Positions 38,573 through 47,522 are shown, counted from the first letter of the stretch. The stretch is 64,000 bases of DNA from Thermoguttaceae bacterium (GCA_017407125.1 JAFQXE010000021.1:1-64000), one strand, 5' to 3'. The notes: a model not told the origin generated them from the letters alone. Numbers and translations: made by a program.

Positions 38573-39046
38573 TCAGATAGTAAAATTGATATAATCGATA
38601 TCATTGACGAAAAATATTTCTTTTTTAAACTTTTTTGATGATTTTCTCAACAAAAGAGAAAAAGTATGCTAAATTATCAGTATAGATAAAACAGGTTATT
38701 AGGCGGAGATGGACAAACAACACAAAGAAAAACAATTGCATTGTTGTTTGTAAGGTTTATTCCGTTTTTAACTTTTAATTGGGAAAACGTTTTTGCAAAA
38801 AAGCGCCGATTTTAATCAGGTTGCTTTGTTAAATACATGAAAAAAGCCCTTATTAAGTCGGGAATATATGGCAGAAATAGACGTTTCTTCAAAAATTTTT
38901 ATAGATTTTTTGAAAAAATGTTTTTTAGCCCGTTGCAAAATACGTAAAAATGATTAATCTTAATGATAACACAAAGCGGGGAAAATTTGGGTCCGCTTTT
39001 GAAAATAGGAATTATTTTACCAATATTATTTTGGAGGAAGTTTGTA
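38573..39046. other. AT-rich intergenic region
   Basis: 474 bases without a supported gene. An imperfect inverted repeat near 38713-38753 (CAAACAAC ... GTTGTTTG) is visible, plus several AT-rich stretches that could contain a promoter for the acidic protein. No heptamer arrays. Confidence 0.55.
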
Positions 39047-40375
39047 ATGAAAACGATTCGTGTTATTGGCGTTTATGCAGCGCTGTTTTCCATCATGATG
39101 TTTACGACGAGCACGTCGTTTGCCGCTTGGAATTTCCGTTGTTCTCGCTGTGAAACCGCTTGCGCTCCCTGCGCCCCCGCCCAGACTGTTCCTGCCTGCA
39201 GTTCTGCTTGTAACGCCGCTCAAGATGCGGCTGCCGCTGAGACGGATGCCGATTCGGCTACTGACAGCAAAGTAAATGGCAGTTTACCGGATGTTGACGA
39301 TGACGCTGCTAATGCAGTCGATTCCGCTACGAATCCTGAAGAAGCTCCGGCTGAAAAAGCTGCGCCAGCAGAAGAAACCCCGGCTGAAGAAACTCCAGCT
39401 GAAGAAGCCGCTCCGGCTGAAGAAACTCCAGCTGAAGAAGCTACACCGGCTGAAGAAACTCCGGCTGTCGAAGAAACCCCGGCTGAAGAAGCCGCTCCGG
39501 CCGAAGAAACTCCCGCTGAAGAAGCCACTGCTGAACCAGCTGAAACCGCAACGCCTGCTGAACAACCGGCCGAAGAAGCCGCTGATACCGCTGACGCTGA
39601 AGACGTTGAACTTCCAGCTGACGTTCCTGCAGAAGAAACCCCGGTAGAACCGGTTGAAGAAACCCCGGCTGAAGAAGCTGCTCCGGCTGAAGAAGTTCCG
39701 GCTGTCGAAGAAACCCCGGCTGAAGAAGCTGCTCCGGCTGAAGAAACCCCGGTTGCTGAAGAAGCTCCCGCTGAAAAAGCTCCGGCTGATGACGATGACG
39801 CCGCTGATCTGTTCGACGATGCTGACGCTGACGACGCCGCTCCGATTGCTGACGATGACGCCCCGGCCGCTGACGATGACGCCGCTCCCGCTGCTGACGA
39901 TGACGCTCCGGCTGCTGACGATGACGCCGCCGATCTGTTCGACGATGCTGACGCTGATGACGCCGCTCCCGCTGAAGAAGCCGCTCCGGCTGCTGACGAA
40001 GACGCTGCTCCCGCTGCTGACGATGACGCCGCCGATCTGTTTGACGATGCTGACGCTGACGACGCCGCTCCCGCTGAAGAAGCCGCTCCGGCCGCTGACG
40101 AAGACGCTGATCAGGCTGAAGAAAAAGCTCCTGCTAAAGAAGCTGAAGAACCTTCTGCTGAAGAAGACATTGACGACCTGTTTGGCTCCATTCAGACTTG
40201 GACTGACAGCACTGGAAAGTATTCCATTGAAGCTCGTTTCGTAGAAAAGACTTCCTCCGGCATTGTTCGTTTGGAAAAAGCTGACGGAACAATGATGCGT
40301 ATTCCGTTTGATCGTCTTTCCAACAACAACCAGATGATTATCATGCAGAACATGAGCGCAGTTGCCGCTCACTAA
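39047..40375 (+). CDS. Secreted acidic repeat protein with C-terminal SHD1 domain
   Basis: 442 aa from the ATG at 39047, with GGAGG upstream. Signal peptide about 1-27 (ending TSFAAW), followed by a Cys-rich patch CSRCETACAPCAP. Residues about 100-245 are PAEE/ETPAEEAAP repeats; residues about 245-370 contain three copies of DDDAADLFDDADADDAAP. The last 60 residues (TWTDSTGKYSIEARFVEKTS then MRIPFDRLSNNNQMII) match the SLA1-homology SHD1 domain, common at the ends of planctomycete secreted proteins. The very acidic middle could bind calcium or act as a spacer. It converges on a Cys-rich lipoprotein gene with which it shares CAPxC motifs. Confidence 0.85.
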   Translation: MKTIRVIGVYAALFSIMMFTTSTSFAAWNFRCSRCETACAPCAPAQTVPACSSACNAAQDAAAAETDADSATDSKVNGSLPDVDDDAANAVDSATNPEEAPAEKAAPAEETPAEETPAEEAAPAEETPAEEATPAEETPAVEETPAEEAAPAEETPAEEATAEPAETATPAEQPAEEAADTADAEDVELPADVPAEETPVEPVEETPAEEAAPAEEVPAVEETPAEEAAPAEETPVAEEAPAEKAPADDDDAADLFDDADADDAAPIADDDAPAADDDAAPAADDDAPAADDDAADLFDDADADDAAPAEEAAPAADEDAAPAADDDAADLFDDADADDAAPAEEAAPAADEDADQAEEKAPAKEAEEPSAEEDIDDLFGSIQTWTDSTGKYSIEARFVEKTSSGIVRLEKADGTMMRIPFDRLSNNNQMIIMQNMSAVAAH

Positions 40376-40404
40376 TTTCACGCTCTATGCGGATCTAAAA
40401 AATG

Positions 40405-40436
40405 ACAGGACGAGTTTAGCTCGTCCTGTTTTTTAT
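40405..40436. terminator. Bidirectional terminator between convergent genes
   Basis: A 10-bp stem ACAGGACGAG / CTCGTCCTGT with a 5-base loop, followed by a T-run on the plus strand and preceded by an A-rich run that serves the minus strand. Confidence 0.88.
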
Positions 40437-40454
40437 TGGTTGTATTCTGTTTAT

Positions 40455-41480
40455 TTATTTTGCTTCCGGTAAAACAACGGATGGAGCTTCTGGCGCGCTC
40501 GGCGTTGATCCAACGGCGGTTGACGCTTTTACTCTTTGAACCTCTTCGCTGATTTTCGGTTCAGGCAAAGCCGTTGTCTTTTGAGGACGCGGTTCTGGTT
40601 GAGTTGTATTCGGCGTGGAATCCTCTGGAACGTTTTGTTCGTTTGACCAGGTTCCTGTACAATCTCCATTTGAACATCCCGCGCTCTGGCAGTCAGGGGC
40701 GCAGGCGGACATACATGCCGAGACGCACGCGGGTTCACAGGCAGAGCGACAAGGCGAACAATCTCTAACGCATCTCGGTCTTGTTCTGCAGCAAATGTGA
40801 CACGAATGGCAGCAGCGTCTTAAATGATGAGTTCTGCAAGGCGTGCAGCAAGGACTGCAAGCAGGGACGCAGGCAGGAGCAGGCGCACAGATCGGCGCAG
40901 GAGCGCAGACGGGATCCGGCGCGCAAGTCGGGGCGGCGGCGCAGGCGGGCTGACACGCTTCCACAGCAGGGGCGCATGCCGGACTGCAGGCAGATTCTGT
41001 TTGGCAATAATTGCAGCAGAACGCTGATTCGGATTCAATAACAGGTTCCAAATCCAGTTCGTTCTCGATGTAGCATTCTGACGTTTCATCGCTGCACGAT
41101 GTTGAAACTGTTACATCGCTTGTTGTTGAACTGGGAGAAACGTCAGGAGCAGTCGCAGATTCCGGCGTCTGAACGGGAGTCGGAGCGGGCGCGTTCTCTG
41201 TTGGCGTTGTAGTTGGAGGCGTCATAGCCGGAGCTTCGTTGTTCGGCTGAACCGGAACAGCAGGAGCTTCTGATTTTTGATCTTTGACAGCGCCGGTTTT
41301 GGCGTTCGGCGTTTGCGCCGGGACGACTTCGATTACGTCAATTTCTTCGCCGATAATTTCTCCGGTTGATTTGTCAGCAACGGCTTTATCGGTTTTACAC
41401 TTGCCGCATCCAACAAACAATAACGAGGCTGACAGCAGTAACGCTGCAGCAAACAGACCTTGTTTCCAATTGATAGTCAT
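40455..41480 (-). CDS. Cysteine-rich lipoprotein
   Basis: 341 aa. A lipoprotein signal (LLLSASLLFVGCGKC) with lipobox VGC and AAAGG before the start. Residues about 30-140 are Thr/Pro/Ala/Glu-rich. Residues about 150-270 carry roughly three dozen cysteines in CxPAC/CAPAPxC motifs, including HHLRRCCHSCHICCRTRPRC. The C-terminal 70 residues are again disordered. So many cysteines in an exported protein suggest disulfide cross-linking or metal binding, perhaps in the cysteine-rich outer structure known for Planctomycetes. This is inference. The neighbour at 39047 shares the CAPxC motif. Confidence 0.8.
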   Translation of the reverse strand: MTINWKQGLFAAALLLSASLLFVGCGKCKTDKAVADKSTGEIIGEEIDVIEVVPAQTPNAKTGAVKDQKSEAPAVPVQPNNEAPAMTPPTTTPTENAPAPTPVQTPESATAPDVSPSSTTSDVTVSTSCSDETSECYIENELDLEPVIESESAFCCNYCQTESACSPACAPAVEACQPACAAAPTCAPDPVCAPAPICAPAPACVPACSPCCTPCRTHHLRRCCHSCHICCRTRPRCVRDCSPCRSACEPACVSACMSACAPDCQSAGCSNGDCTGTWSNEQNVPEDSTPNTTQPEPRPQKTTALPEPKISEEVQRVKASTAVGSTPSAPEAPSVVLPEAK

Positions 41481-41769
41481 AGCAACCTTTCTGTAAAAAA
41501 GAGGACTAAAATAATTATACGATTTGATTAACGTCTCAATGAAACGCGGTTAAAACGTTTGTATATCATTTTGCAGTCAATCGACATCGTATAACTCGCG
41601 GCGGCGTACAAAATCTGATTGCCGTTTGATAAACCTGTTGACCGTCAACAGCGCCTATCGCCGCGCTAAGCATGATAAATTATAGAAGCAGGGTCAAGTT
41701 TATCGATTCCTAAAAAAATTTAGAATTAAAGATGGCGCTTATGTGACGCGGAATATAAGATATATAGCG

Positions 41770-42201
41770 TTACTTCTCATAAACGGCAAAACGGACGTCC
41801 CAGACGCCGCTTTGAGCGCATGCGGTCAGAATCGGTTCGACGATTTTATAGGGCGTCTTTTGCGACGCTCTGATATGAATTTCCATCTGTTGTTTTTTGC
41901 TGCGTTCGTAGGTCAGTTTCTTTTTGAGCGTTGGTATATCGACCGGTTCTCCCGCTAAAAGAATCGTGTACTCCGTTCCTCCTTCTTCCGGTGGAAGAAG
42001 GTTGATAACGATTTTGGTCGCCTTTGTTGTTTCGAGCTGTTCCTGACCGGTTTTCGCCTCCGGCAAATCGAAGACGTACTGCATCTGCGACTGCGCCAGA
42101 TGGCTGGAGACCAGAAAAAAGATAATCAACTGAAACACAATGTCAATCATTGGCGTCATGTTGAATCCAACGGCAGAACCGCGAGACGACGGTATTTTCA
42201 T
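41770..42201 (-). CDS. exbD: ExbD/TolR-family biopolymer transport protein
   Basis: 143 aa. A short cytoplasmic start, then one membrane helix (residues about 16-36) with the conserved NMTPMIDIVFQLIIFFLVSS, whose Asp is the proton-path residue. A periplasmic alpha/beta domain with IHIRASQKTPYKIVEPILTA follows. ExbD/TolR normally works with ExbB/TolQ and a TonB-like protein; neither is next to it here. A secreted protein gene lies 18 bases upstream on the same strand. Planctomycetes often encode several ExbD copies. Confidence 0.92.
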   Translation of the reverse strand: MKIPSSRGSAVGFNMTPMIDIVFQLIIFFLVSSHLAQSQMQYVFDLPEAKTGQEQLETTKATKIVINLLPPEEGGTEYTILLAGEPVDIPTLKKKLTYERSKKQQMEIHIRASQKTPYKIVEPILTACAQSGVWDVRFAVYEK

Positions 42202-42219
42202 TTGAACGGCGTCGTTATG

Positions 42220-43065
42220 TTATTTTTCTCCCAGTTTTTCTTTGAGCTTTTTTTGGTACTGGTCGAAAGAAACCTGTTTGAATCGACCGTAGCGTTCTCC
42301 CGCCTGACGAATCTGGTTCATGTCGGCGTTGCCAAGCCCTTTAACGATCGTGTGAGTCGTTCGGATCGTTTCTTTTCCCTTTGAAATCGACAGGGGCTTG
42401 TATTTGGGCTGAAGGGTAATATGAATCTCTTCCGGCAGAAGCCGTTTTTTAGCCAAATCGTTATTGACTTCTATTCTTGCCAGCGGGGGCATGCTTTGCG
42501 GGGAAAGAATCACGTTAAGAATGGCGTATCGATTGGCGAAATCCGCGTAGGCTCGCGCCTGACCTTCGTATTGCTCTGGAATGGTTTTAACGCGATACGT
42601 CAATTTTGGGGAATCGTAAATCCATTCGTTGGTTTCCGGATCCTGCTTGATTTCAAATTGCGGGTCAAGACAGGTTCTGATAAATTCGTCCTTGATTTTA
42701 GGAAGCGCTTCTTTCATCATCCGTTCAAAAGACGCCATTTCCGTTACCGTGATAGAACATTGCGTTTGCGTAGCGGAGCTAATAATCAGAAAACGCTGCA
42801 TTTCCGGGTCGTAAATAATGGTTTCATCCGGATTGGTCAGGAAATCGTAAACCCGTCCCTTGTAAAACATGGTAACGGTGGAAGACGTCGGCGTTTTATC
42901 CTTTTCGAGATAAACCTTATTATTAATTCGAAATGACGTTGGAGAGCTGGACCCTTGAACAGGATTCCCGGCGCCAGGTTCAATTCCCGGCGAAGACGCA
43001 ATCTGCGCCGAAGAGACGTTAATCAGGAAAACGATACACAGTATTGTTGACAGGATGGTTCTCAT
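42220..43065 (-). CDS. Secreted hypothetical protein upstream of exbD
   Basis: 281 aa from the ATG at 43065; an upstream in-frame start only adds 19 poorly supported residues. A signal peptide (1-21, VSSAQ) is followed by an alpha/beta domain including KVYLEKDKTPTSSTVTMFY, MQRFLIISSATQTQCSITV and a Lys/Arg-rich C-terminal helix with QKKLKEKLGEK. No recognised family. Its position 18 bases before exbD suggests a periplasmic component or client of the ExbD complex. Confidence 0.72.
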   Translation of the reverse strand: MRTILSTILCIVFLINVSSAQIASSPGIEPGAGNPVQGSSSPTSFRINNKVYLEKDKTPTSSTVTMFYKGRVYDFLTNPDETIIYDPEMQRFLIISSATQTQCSITVTEMASFERMMKEALPKIKDEFIRTCLDPQFEIKQDPETNEWIYDSPKLTYRVKTIPEQYEGQARAYADFANRYAILNVILSPQSMPPLARIEVNNDLAKKRLLPEEIHITLQPKYKPLSISKGKETIRTTHTIVKGLGNADMNQIRQAGERYGRFKQVSFDQYQKKLKEKLGEK

Positions 43066-43095
43066 GGTAGCATTCACTAAAATTACATTGCAATT

Positions 43096-43183
43096 AGCTT
43101 TTAGATTAAGGCTTCTAGCCAATAGCTAGTAGCTAGCGGCTATTCCCTACTGCCTACTGCCTATTGCCTACTGCCTAACTCTT
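43096..43183. repeat. Compound heptamer element (AGCTA plus TACTGCC)
   Basis: A left part with TAGCTAG-type units, then TACTGCC, TACTGCC, TATTGCC, TACTGCC units. It lies upstream of the exbD operon. Confidence 0.8.
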
Positions 43184-43286
43184 CCATGCTACTCTATTTT
43201 TCCTATTCTGAAAAGACCGGAAATGTCTATTTGAGAGCCTTTTTTCAAGAAAAGCGAAAAAATTTAAAAAATCAGCCTGCCCGCCC

Positions 43287-43314
43287 TTGACATTTTATTT
43301 GTTTTGCGTATACT
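43287..43314 (+). promoter_or_regulatory. tRNA-Ala promoter
   Basis: TTGACA, 16 bp, TATACT, ending 43 bases upstream of the tRNA. Confidence 0.75.
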
Positions 43315-43356
43315 ATAGACACTTTGATTCAGCAAGGAGTCAAAGACATTCCAATC

Positions 43357-43429
43357 GGGGGATTAGCTCAGTTGGGAGAGCGACTGGCTGGCAGCCAGTA
43401 GGTCAGCGGTTCGAACCCGCTATCCTCCA
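43357..43429 (+). tRNA. tRNA-Ala (anticodon GGC)
   Basis: 73 nt. The acceptor stem is GGGGGAT / ATCCTCC with one G-T pair, the D arm is GCTCAGTTGGGAGAGC, the anticodon stem ACTGG / CCAGT carries loop CTGGCAG (anticodon GGC), and the T arm is AGCGG TTCGAAC CCGCT. The discriminator is A. The 3' CCA is not encoded. The acceptor lacks the usual bacterial G3-U70-only context, since G3-T70 is in fact present, the identity element for alanine. Confidence 0.97.
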
Positions 43430-43433
43430 CTTA

Positions 43434-43468
43434 AAAACCTCTTACGAATTTTCGCAAGAGGTTTTTTT
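43434..43468. terminator. Bidirectional terminator between tRNA-Ala and gltX
   Basis: Arms AAAACCTCTT / AAGAGGTTTT around an inner CGAA-TT-TTCG, with T-runs on both strands. Confidence 0.88.
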
Positions 43469-43499
43469 GTTTGCTATTCAAGATTTTCTTTGCTATCGT

Positions 43500-45053
43500 T
43501 TACAGCGTCAGGGCTTTCTCGATTCGGGCGAGGGTCGATTCTTTGCCGAGGATTTCCAGGGCTTCGAACATGCCGATTCCGACGCTCTTGCCGGTCGTGG
43601 CGACTCGTAGGGCGTGAATAATTTCGCCGATTCCGATTCCGTTGGATTCCAGCCAGACTTTCATCGCCTCTTCCAGCGGAGCGGCTTCCCAGACTTCCGC
43701 CGGGGCGAGAACGTCGTCCGCGAACTTCTTCAGCAGAGCTTGCGCGCCCTCTTTCTTCAGGCGTTTGTCGACGTCTTTCTGAACGTAGGGCAGGGCGTCG
43801 TCCGCCAGGAAGAACTCTTCAAAGTTGAGGATGTCCGCCGCCATTTTGATTCGTTCGCTGGCGCCGGCTACGACTTTGGCGACTTTCGCCTTGCCTGCGT
43901 CGTCGTTTGCAACCCAGCCAGCCTTGACGGCAAACGGCAGACACAGTTCCGTCTTGCGTTCAACCGTCTGTCTGTCCATGTATCGATGTTCAAACGAGAG
44001 CAGTTTGGCGCAGTCGAAACTCGCCGCACCCTTAACAACTCGTTCCAGCGTGAAGTTTGCGATAAGTTCTTCCGGAGTAAAGTCTTCAGTGTGGTCGTCC
44101 AAAGACCAGCCCAGCAGAGCCAGGTAGTTGACAATCGCTTCAGGCAGGTACCCTTGCTGTTCGAAGAAGTCGGTAATAACCGGGTTGAACGTGTCGGCGG
44201 AGACTTCCAGACCCATCTTCTTCGCCAGTTCCAAACCGTGGTTGACCAAGCCGGAGAAGTCCTTGTTTTTCATGTACTTGTCGAGCTTGCGCTTGGAGAG
44301 TTTCGTCTTGCTGCCCGGCTCGGCGACAAACGGCAGGTGAGCGTACTGCGGACGTTCCCAGCCCAGGGCGTCGATCATGAAAACCTGACGCGGCGTGTTG
44401 GACAGATGCTCTTCCGCCCGGATAACGTGGGTGATTTCAAAATCGTGGTCGTCGACGATGTTCGCCAGATGGTAAATGAACGAGCCGTCGGCGCGCTGAA
44501 TGACGTGATCCTGTTCCTGCGCCCAGTCAAATTCGACGTGTCCGCGAATCAGGTCGTCCAGTTCCAGCTTCCCTTCCAACGGCGTTTTCAGTCGAACGAC
44601 GCCCTGACGTCCTTCCGCCTTGAACTGCGCTTCCTTTTCCGGCGTGTCCGCCATCCACTGACGATTGTAGACAAACGTTTCTTTCTTCTTCTGGGCTTCG
44701 TCGCGCTGCGCCTGAAGCTCTTCCGGCTTGGCGTAGTCTCGATACGCAAACCCTTTGGCGATAAGCTCGTCGACAACCGCCTGATACTTGTCGTATCGCT
44801 GCGACTGATAGTACGGCGCATGCGGACCGCCGACGCCGGGACCTTCGTCCCAGTTGATTCCCAACCACTTCAAGCCGTGAAGAATCGGCTCCAGAGCCTC
44901 TTCGACGTTGCGCTGCTGGTCGGTGTCGTCAATACGAAGAATAAACTGACCGCCGTTGTGTTTGGCGAACAGCCAGTTGAACAAAGCGGTGCGAACGCCG
45001 CCAATATGAAGATAACCAGTCGGGCTGGGAGCGAATCGAGTGCGAACTGTCAT
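43500..45053 (-). CDS. gltX: Glutamyl-tRNA synthetase
   Basis: 517 aa class I enzyme. The HIGH motif appears as HIGG in APSPTGYLHIGGVRTALFNW. ILRIDDTDQQRN and WDEGPGVGG follow, then FIYHLANIVDDHDFEITHVI with RAEEHLSNTPRQ, and the KMSKS motif as KLSKRKLDKY. The C-terminal helical anticodon-binding domain is complete (about 340-517). It charges tRNA-Glu, and in organisms with amidotransferase also tRNA-Gln. It is expressed from the opposite strand of tRNA-Ala, with a heptamer palindrome upstream of its start. Confidence 0.97.
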   Translation of the reverse strand: MTVRTRFAPSPTGYLHIGGVRTALFNWLFAKHNGGQFILRIDDTDQQRNVEEALEPILHGLKWLGINWDEGPGVGGPHAPYYQSQRYDKYQAVVDELIAKGFAYRDYAKPEELQAQRDEAQKKKETFVYNRQWMADTPEKEAQFKAEGRQGVVRLKTPLEGKLELDDLIRGHVEFDWAQEQDHVIQRADGSFIYHLANIVDDHDFEITHVIRAEEHLSNTPRQVFMIDALGWERPQYAHLPFVAEPGSKTKLSKRKLDKYMKNKDFSGLVNHGLELAKKMGLEVSADTFNPVITDFFEQQGYLPEAIVNYLALLGWSLDDHTEDFTPEELIANFTLERVVKGAASFDCAKLLSFEHRYMDRQTVERKTELCLPFAVKAGWVANDDAGKAKVAKVVAGASERIKMAADILNFEEFFLADDALPYVQKDVDKRLKKEGAQALLKKFADDVLAPAEVWEAAPLEEAMKVWLESNGIGIGEIIHALRVATTGKSVGIGMFEALEILGKESTLARIEKALTL

Positions 45054-45065
45054 GGCAATTTGAGG

Positions 45066-45165
45066 GTTTAGGGAATGGGGAATAGGGAGTGGTAAGCGCT
45101 TAGTGGAAAGTGGTTAGCAGGAACAGCGCTTGCGTCCTTACCACTTCTCACTTAAAACTAATTAC
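45066..45165. repeat. Heptamer palindrome (GTGGTTA type)
   Basis: GGGAATG, GGGAATA, GGGAGTG, GTAAGCG, then GTGGAAA, GTGGTTA, the core CAGCGCTTGCGTCC and a complementary right arm TTACCACTTCTCACTT. It lies in the upstream region of gltX. Confidence 0.85.
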
Positions 45166-45203
45166 TATATTATATCGAAGGAAAATATTTTGTGAAGGAG
45201 AGC

Positions 45204-45272
45204 GTTAGGAGAATTAGCAATTATCATGGAGCAGCGCTTTGCGTCAATTCCGAATTCCGCATTCCGAATTAA
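45204..45272. repeat. Heptamer element (ATTCCGA type)
   Basis: GAATTAGCAATTATC, the core GCGCTTTGCGTC, then ATTCCGA, ATTCCGC, ATTCCGA units, adjacent to the GH10 promoter. Confidence 0.75.
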
Positions 45273-45289
45273 CAACGCCTCGCCGCCTC

Positions 45290-45318
45290 TTGCAATTTGT
45301 TTTTCAATCCCTTATAAT
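45290..45318 (+). promoter_or_regulatory. Promoter of the GH10 xylanase gene
   Basis: TTGCAA, 17 bp, TATAAT, about 45 bases upstream of the start; a second TATAAT lies eight bases downstream of the first. Confidence 0.75.
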
Positions 45319-45362
45319 AAAACCATATAATAAACTTCCATCTTCTGAAAGGAGCTACTATT

Positions 45363-46754
45363 TTGAAAACCTGTATACACATTTTGACTATTGCAATCGT
45401 CGGGCTGGTTTGCGCGTTGAGCGCGAGTTCATTCGCTCAGCAGGAGCCGTCTGATTCTTATAAACCGAACGCGGCGGTGATGTCGCCCAAGTATTTCGAG
45501 TTCTGGAACGCGGACGTTCAGGCGAAAATCGACGCGGATATCGAAAAGAACCGCAAGGCGGACGCGGTTGTCGAACTGCCGGCGTCTGCGGCGGGCGCCG
45601 AGGTCAAAGTTGAGCAGATAACGCACAAGTTCCGATTCGGCAGCAATATGTTCGTCTTCGGACAACTTCGCACGCCCGAGCTCAACGACGCCTATAAGAG
45701 TCTGTACGGCGATTTATGGAACAGCGGAACAGTTGCGTTCTACTGGAAGACGCTGGAATTCGAGCAGGGCAAAGTCCGCTTTGAAGGCAACCAGTACGAC
45801 ACGCCGGAATACTGGGCGAACGTCGAAGACCCGAAGCAGGAACGTCATTGGCGGCGTCCGCCGACTGACCGCTGCGTCGATTTCCTCAACTCCAAAGGGC
45901 TTTACGTTCATGGGCACGCGATGATTTACGGCATGCGCCGCTGGGGACATCCAGACTGGGCTCCGGAAGATCGCAAGGAGCTGGAAAAGCTCTTTGAGGA
46001 ACACATCAAGCTATTGTGTCAGCGGTACGGCGACCGGGTTCAGGAATGGGACGTCGTCAACGAATGTTTCGACCAGGCGAACCGCGGAATCATGCCGGAC
46101 GACTACACGTATAAATGCTTCAAATGGGCGGAAAAGTACCTGCCCGCCAGCGTCCGTCTGTCGACCAACGAGTGTGACATGAGCTGGGGACCGAAACGCC
46201 GGTACGTTGAAATCGTCCGGGATCTGGTTGACCGCGGCGCGAAAGTCGACTTGATGGGCGTTCAGAAACATTTCTTTAATCCCAAAGCCGTTGCCTCGAT
46301 TGCCAACGGCGCCGATTCCCATACGCCGGCGTTCATGTACAGCGTTTTAGACTGCATGGCGGAAGCGGAACGACCGATCCACATCAGCGAAATAACGATT
46401 CCCGCCCCCACGGACGACGCCAACGGTCGGGACATTCAGGCGGCTGTAGCGTACAACCTGTATCGGCTCTGGTTTTCGTATCCCAACGTTGCGGGAATAA
46501 CCTGGTGGAACTCCATCGACGGCGGCGGCGCGCCGGGCGAACCGACAACCTCTGGCGTTCTCGACGCCAACGGCAAGAAAAAGCCCGTCTACTACGCCCT
46601 TGACCAGCTAATCAATCACGACTGGAAAACGAACCTGACCGTCAAAGCGGATGACAAGGGAACCGTAACGTTTCGCGGCTTCCGCGGCAACTACCGCCTG
46701 ACCTGGACAGACGCGTCCGGAACGGCGCAGACGAAAGAAGTTGTTGTGGAATAA
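45363..46754 (+). CDS. Secreted GH10 endo-1,4-beta-xylanase-like hydrolase
   Basis: 463 aa starting at a TTG, supported by AAAGGAG at 45348-45354 with eight bases spacing and by the signal peptide that begins there (KTCIHILTIAIVGLVCALSA). After a short beta domain, the GH10 barrel has FRFGSNMFVFG, GHAMIYGMRRWGHPDW, acid/base Glu234 in WDVVNECFD, and nucleophile Glu343 in HISEITIPAP. WWNSIDGGG near the end is family-like. The last 60 residues form an Ig-like tail. GH10 enzymes cut xylan backbones; activity on related beta-glycans is possible. The TrpF-like gene follows by 15 bases. Confidence 0.93.
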   Translation: MKTCIHILTIAIVGLVCALSASSFAQQEPSDSYKPNAAVMSPKYFEFWNADVQAKIDADIEKNRKADAVVELPASAAGAEVKVEQITHKFRFGSNMFVFGQLRTPELNDAYKSLYGDLWNSGTVAFYWKTLEFEQGKVRFEGNQYDTPEYWANVEDPKQERHWRRPPTDRCVDFLNSKGLYVHGHAMIYGMRRWGHPDWAPEDRKELEKLFEEHIKLLCQRYGDRVQEWDVVNECFDQANRGIMPDDYTYKCFKWAEKYLPASVRLSTNECDMSWGPKRRYVEIVRDLVDRGAKVDLMGVQKHFFNPKAVASIANGADSHTPAFMYSVLDCMAEAERPIHISEITIPAPTDDANGRDIQAAVAYNLYRLWFSYPNVAGITWWNSIDGGGAPGEPTTSGVLDANGKKKPVYYALDQLINHDWKTNLTVKADDKGTVTFRGFRGNYRLTWTDASGTAQTKEVVVE

Positions 46755-46769
46755 AAAGAAATTGTGAGA

Positions 46770-47522
46770 ATGGAAGAATCCGAATTCACGCTGAACGCTG
46801 ATCGCGTTGCGATTGCTGGAGTAGACGAATCGGTTCGCCCTGAACAGCTATCAGGGTTAAGCCGCAAATACCCGTTTGTCGAGTGGTCTGTGCTGCATAG
46901 CGGCAAAACAAAGCCGCTGGCGGGCTTTCCCTCAATTGAATGGATTCGCGACCTGGTTGAAGAATCAAAACGGTTTCAGACCGAAACGGGCAGTCCGATG
47001 AAGCTTTCTGTTCATCTGTGTGAATTGTCCGTCAAAGGGCTGATTCGCGAGGAAGAATTTTATCCATATTTTGAACCGATATTGGAGTTTCTTCCTCATT
47101 TCCAGCGAATGCAGCTCAACGCGATTTTTGAACATCTCACCGCCTATTGGAACTCCTTGCCGGAAAAGCTCCGGAAGCTTCCCTGTTCGCCGCAAATTAT
47201 TATCCAGTACAACGGGAAGGATGAGAACAAAGCGATTTACAAGATGCTTTGTAAAGAGGGGTTTGATACGGTTTTTCTTCACGACCGTTCCAACGGTCAG
47301 GGGGTAGAGCGCGAATGGCTGCCGCCGGAAGGCACGTACTGCGGCTACGCCGGCGGTCTGAAACCGGAAACGCTCGAAGAGAGTCTGTCAGCCATTGCCC
47401 GCGTTACGAACGGACATCCCATTTACCTTGATCTTCAATCGGGAGTGCGCGAAAATGGTCTGTTTTCTCTCGCCAGAGCGGAACAGGTTCTGAAAATTGC
47501 TCAGAGATGGATTAAACAATAA
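46770..47522 (+). CDS. Putative TrpF-like TIM-barrel protein
   Basis: 250 aa from the ATG at 46770; a GTG at 46764 is in frame. It has an alternating beta/alpha pattern, with LSVHLCELSVKGLI early, PQIIIQYNGKDENKAIYKML in the middle and GYAGGLKPETLEESLSAI, IYLDLQSGVREN near the end. The last two resemble the AGGL and DxSSGVE phosphate-binding segments of phosphoribosylanthranilate isomerase. Catalytic Cys/Asp of TrpF cannot be confidently placed, so a distinct barrel enzyme is possible. It starts 15 bases after the GH10 stop and is probably co-transcribed. Confidence 0.55.
   Translation: MEESEFTLNADRVAIAGVDESVRPEQLSGLSRKYPFVEWSVLHSGKTKPLAGFPSIEWIRDLVEESKRFQTETGSPMKLSVHLCELSVKGLIREEEFYPYFEPILEFLPHFQRMQLNAIFEHLTAYWNSLPEKLRKLPCSPQIIIQYNGKDENKAIYKMLCKEGFDTVFLHDRSNGQGVEREWLPPEGTYCGYAGGLKPETLEESLSAIARVTNGHPIYLDLQSGVRENGLFSLARAEQVLKIAQRWIKQ

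Noticed and set aside
39284..40381. A Ser/Phe-rich open frame antisense to the acidic repeat protein
   Set aside because: Pure complement of the GAA/GCT repeat codons; the sense strand has the ribosome-binding site, signal peptide and SHD1 domain.
43614..45071. A 485-codon open frame antisense to gltX
   Set aside because: gltX has all synthetase motifs; the antisense frame is a by-product of codon bias (Phe/Arg/Val-rich, no family).
46770..47522. Genuine tryptophan-pathway TrpF
   Set aside because: Only the phosphate-binding-like segments resemble TrpF, the catalytic residues are not identifiable, and no trp genes are nearby.
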